Shown: positions 6,666 to 6,751 of the stretch, piece by piece | Layout: each line of letters begins with the position of its first letter | How positions within the stretch are numbered: position 1 is the first letter of the stretch | Source: Gammaproteobacteria bacterium | GTDB lineage: Bacteria; Pseudomonadota; Gammaproteobacteria; SZUA-140 | DNA: 6,751 bases | Direction of reading: 5' to 3' | Assembly: GCA_026982145.1 (NCBI GenBank) | Contig: JALSHQ010000016.1 | Location: forward strand, 1-6,751 | Notes under the pieces: model-generated | Told to the model about the DNA's origin: nothing | Databases searched by the model: none | Seen by the model: the letters and a program-made list of their open reading frames with translations, nothing else | Program-made: the position numbers and the translations under genes

Positions 6666-6751
6666 GGAGCCTCTGATTTATTCATGAACTCGTGTCTTGC
6701 GCCTGAAATATCCATCTTCTGCGTTGCAAATCTTCGCAATAGCCCGCTATT
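6666..6751. mobile_element. Possible end of an insertion sequence or MITE, cut by the window
   Basis: From GGAGCCTCTGATTTATTC onward the sequence differs from the AT-rich DNA before it. It looks like the terminal region of a transposable element: a G-rich tip, no gene-like coding, and a palindrome at the window edge. Immediately outside is CTAA (6662-6665), which fits the YTAR target duplication known for the IS5 group. The matching end and second target copy would lie beyond the window, so terminal inverted repeats cannot be tested. A short open frame from ATG 6684 runs to the edge but looks like chance translation of the repeat. A dispersed non-mobile repeat is the alternative. Confidence 0.4.
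6738..6751. repeat. Perfect short palindrome at the window edge
   Basis: AATAGC, a 2-nt CC spacer, then GCTATT: 6-bp arms with perfect complementarity. Position 6737 is C, so the stem would lengthen if the base after the window is G. With only 2 nt in the loop it would fold poorly as RNA unless the inner pairs open. It is more consistent with the centre of a longer inverted repeat, or a subterminal palindrome of a mobile element, than with a terminator, since no T-run is visible. Confidence 0.55.

Noticed and set aside
6684..6751. Open frame from ATG 6684 to the window edge, preceded by AAGGAG
   Set aside because: AAGGAG is 14 nt from the ATG, which is too far, and the frame runs through the palindrome and the presumed element end. 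It looks like chance translation of a repeat. The window end prevents a firm decision.

Overview
The window reads as chromosomal DNA from a gammaproteobacterium. UvrA stays close to Escherichia coli UvrA (compared from memory) over nearly its whole length. The next gene encodes a BepA-type periplasmic metalloprotease of the same length as the E. coli protein. Base composition drifts by eye from GC-rich in uvrA, through intermediate in bepA, to AT-richer in the signalling genes and the right-hand intergenic region. I cannot name the species.

Layout. Positions 1-2699 (+) hold uvrA without its first ~60 codons, the excinuclease ABC subunit of nucleotide excision repair. It runs straight into a bepA-like M48 peptidase gene (best start TTG at 2683, ending 4146, +), probably cotranscribed with it. 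On the opposite strand, transcribed right to left, is a compact three-gene set: a stand-alone receiver (5944-6303), a CheC-type phosphatase (5334-5939) and a soluble PAS-containing histidine kinase (4139-5356, start uncertain). The kinase gene converges on bepA and the two stop codons interlock, giving an 8-bp coding overlap with no space for a terminator.

The three minus-strand genes look like a self-contained phospho-signalling cassette: a kinase to load the receiver, a receiver with all phosphorylation residues but no output domain, and a phosphatase with both catalytic Glu/Asn pairs intact. No CheA, CheW, CheD or methyl-accepting chemoreceptor is present in the window, so the target is unknown. 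This is the most interesting part of the window.

From 6304 to about 6665 is an AT-rich stretch without a convincing gene. It should carry the promoter of the signalling operon, but no strong promoter is visible. From about 6666 to the right edge the sequence changes character: a candidate 4-bp target site (CTAA) is followed by sequence resembling the end of an insertion sequence or MITE, with a perfect 6-bp-arm palindrome at the very edge. The assignment is tentative because the window cuts it off.
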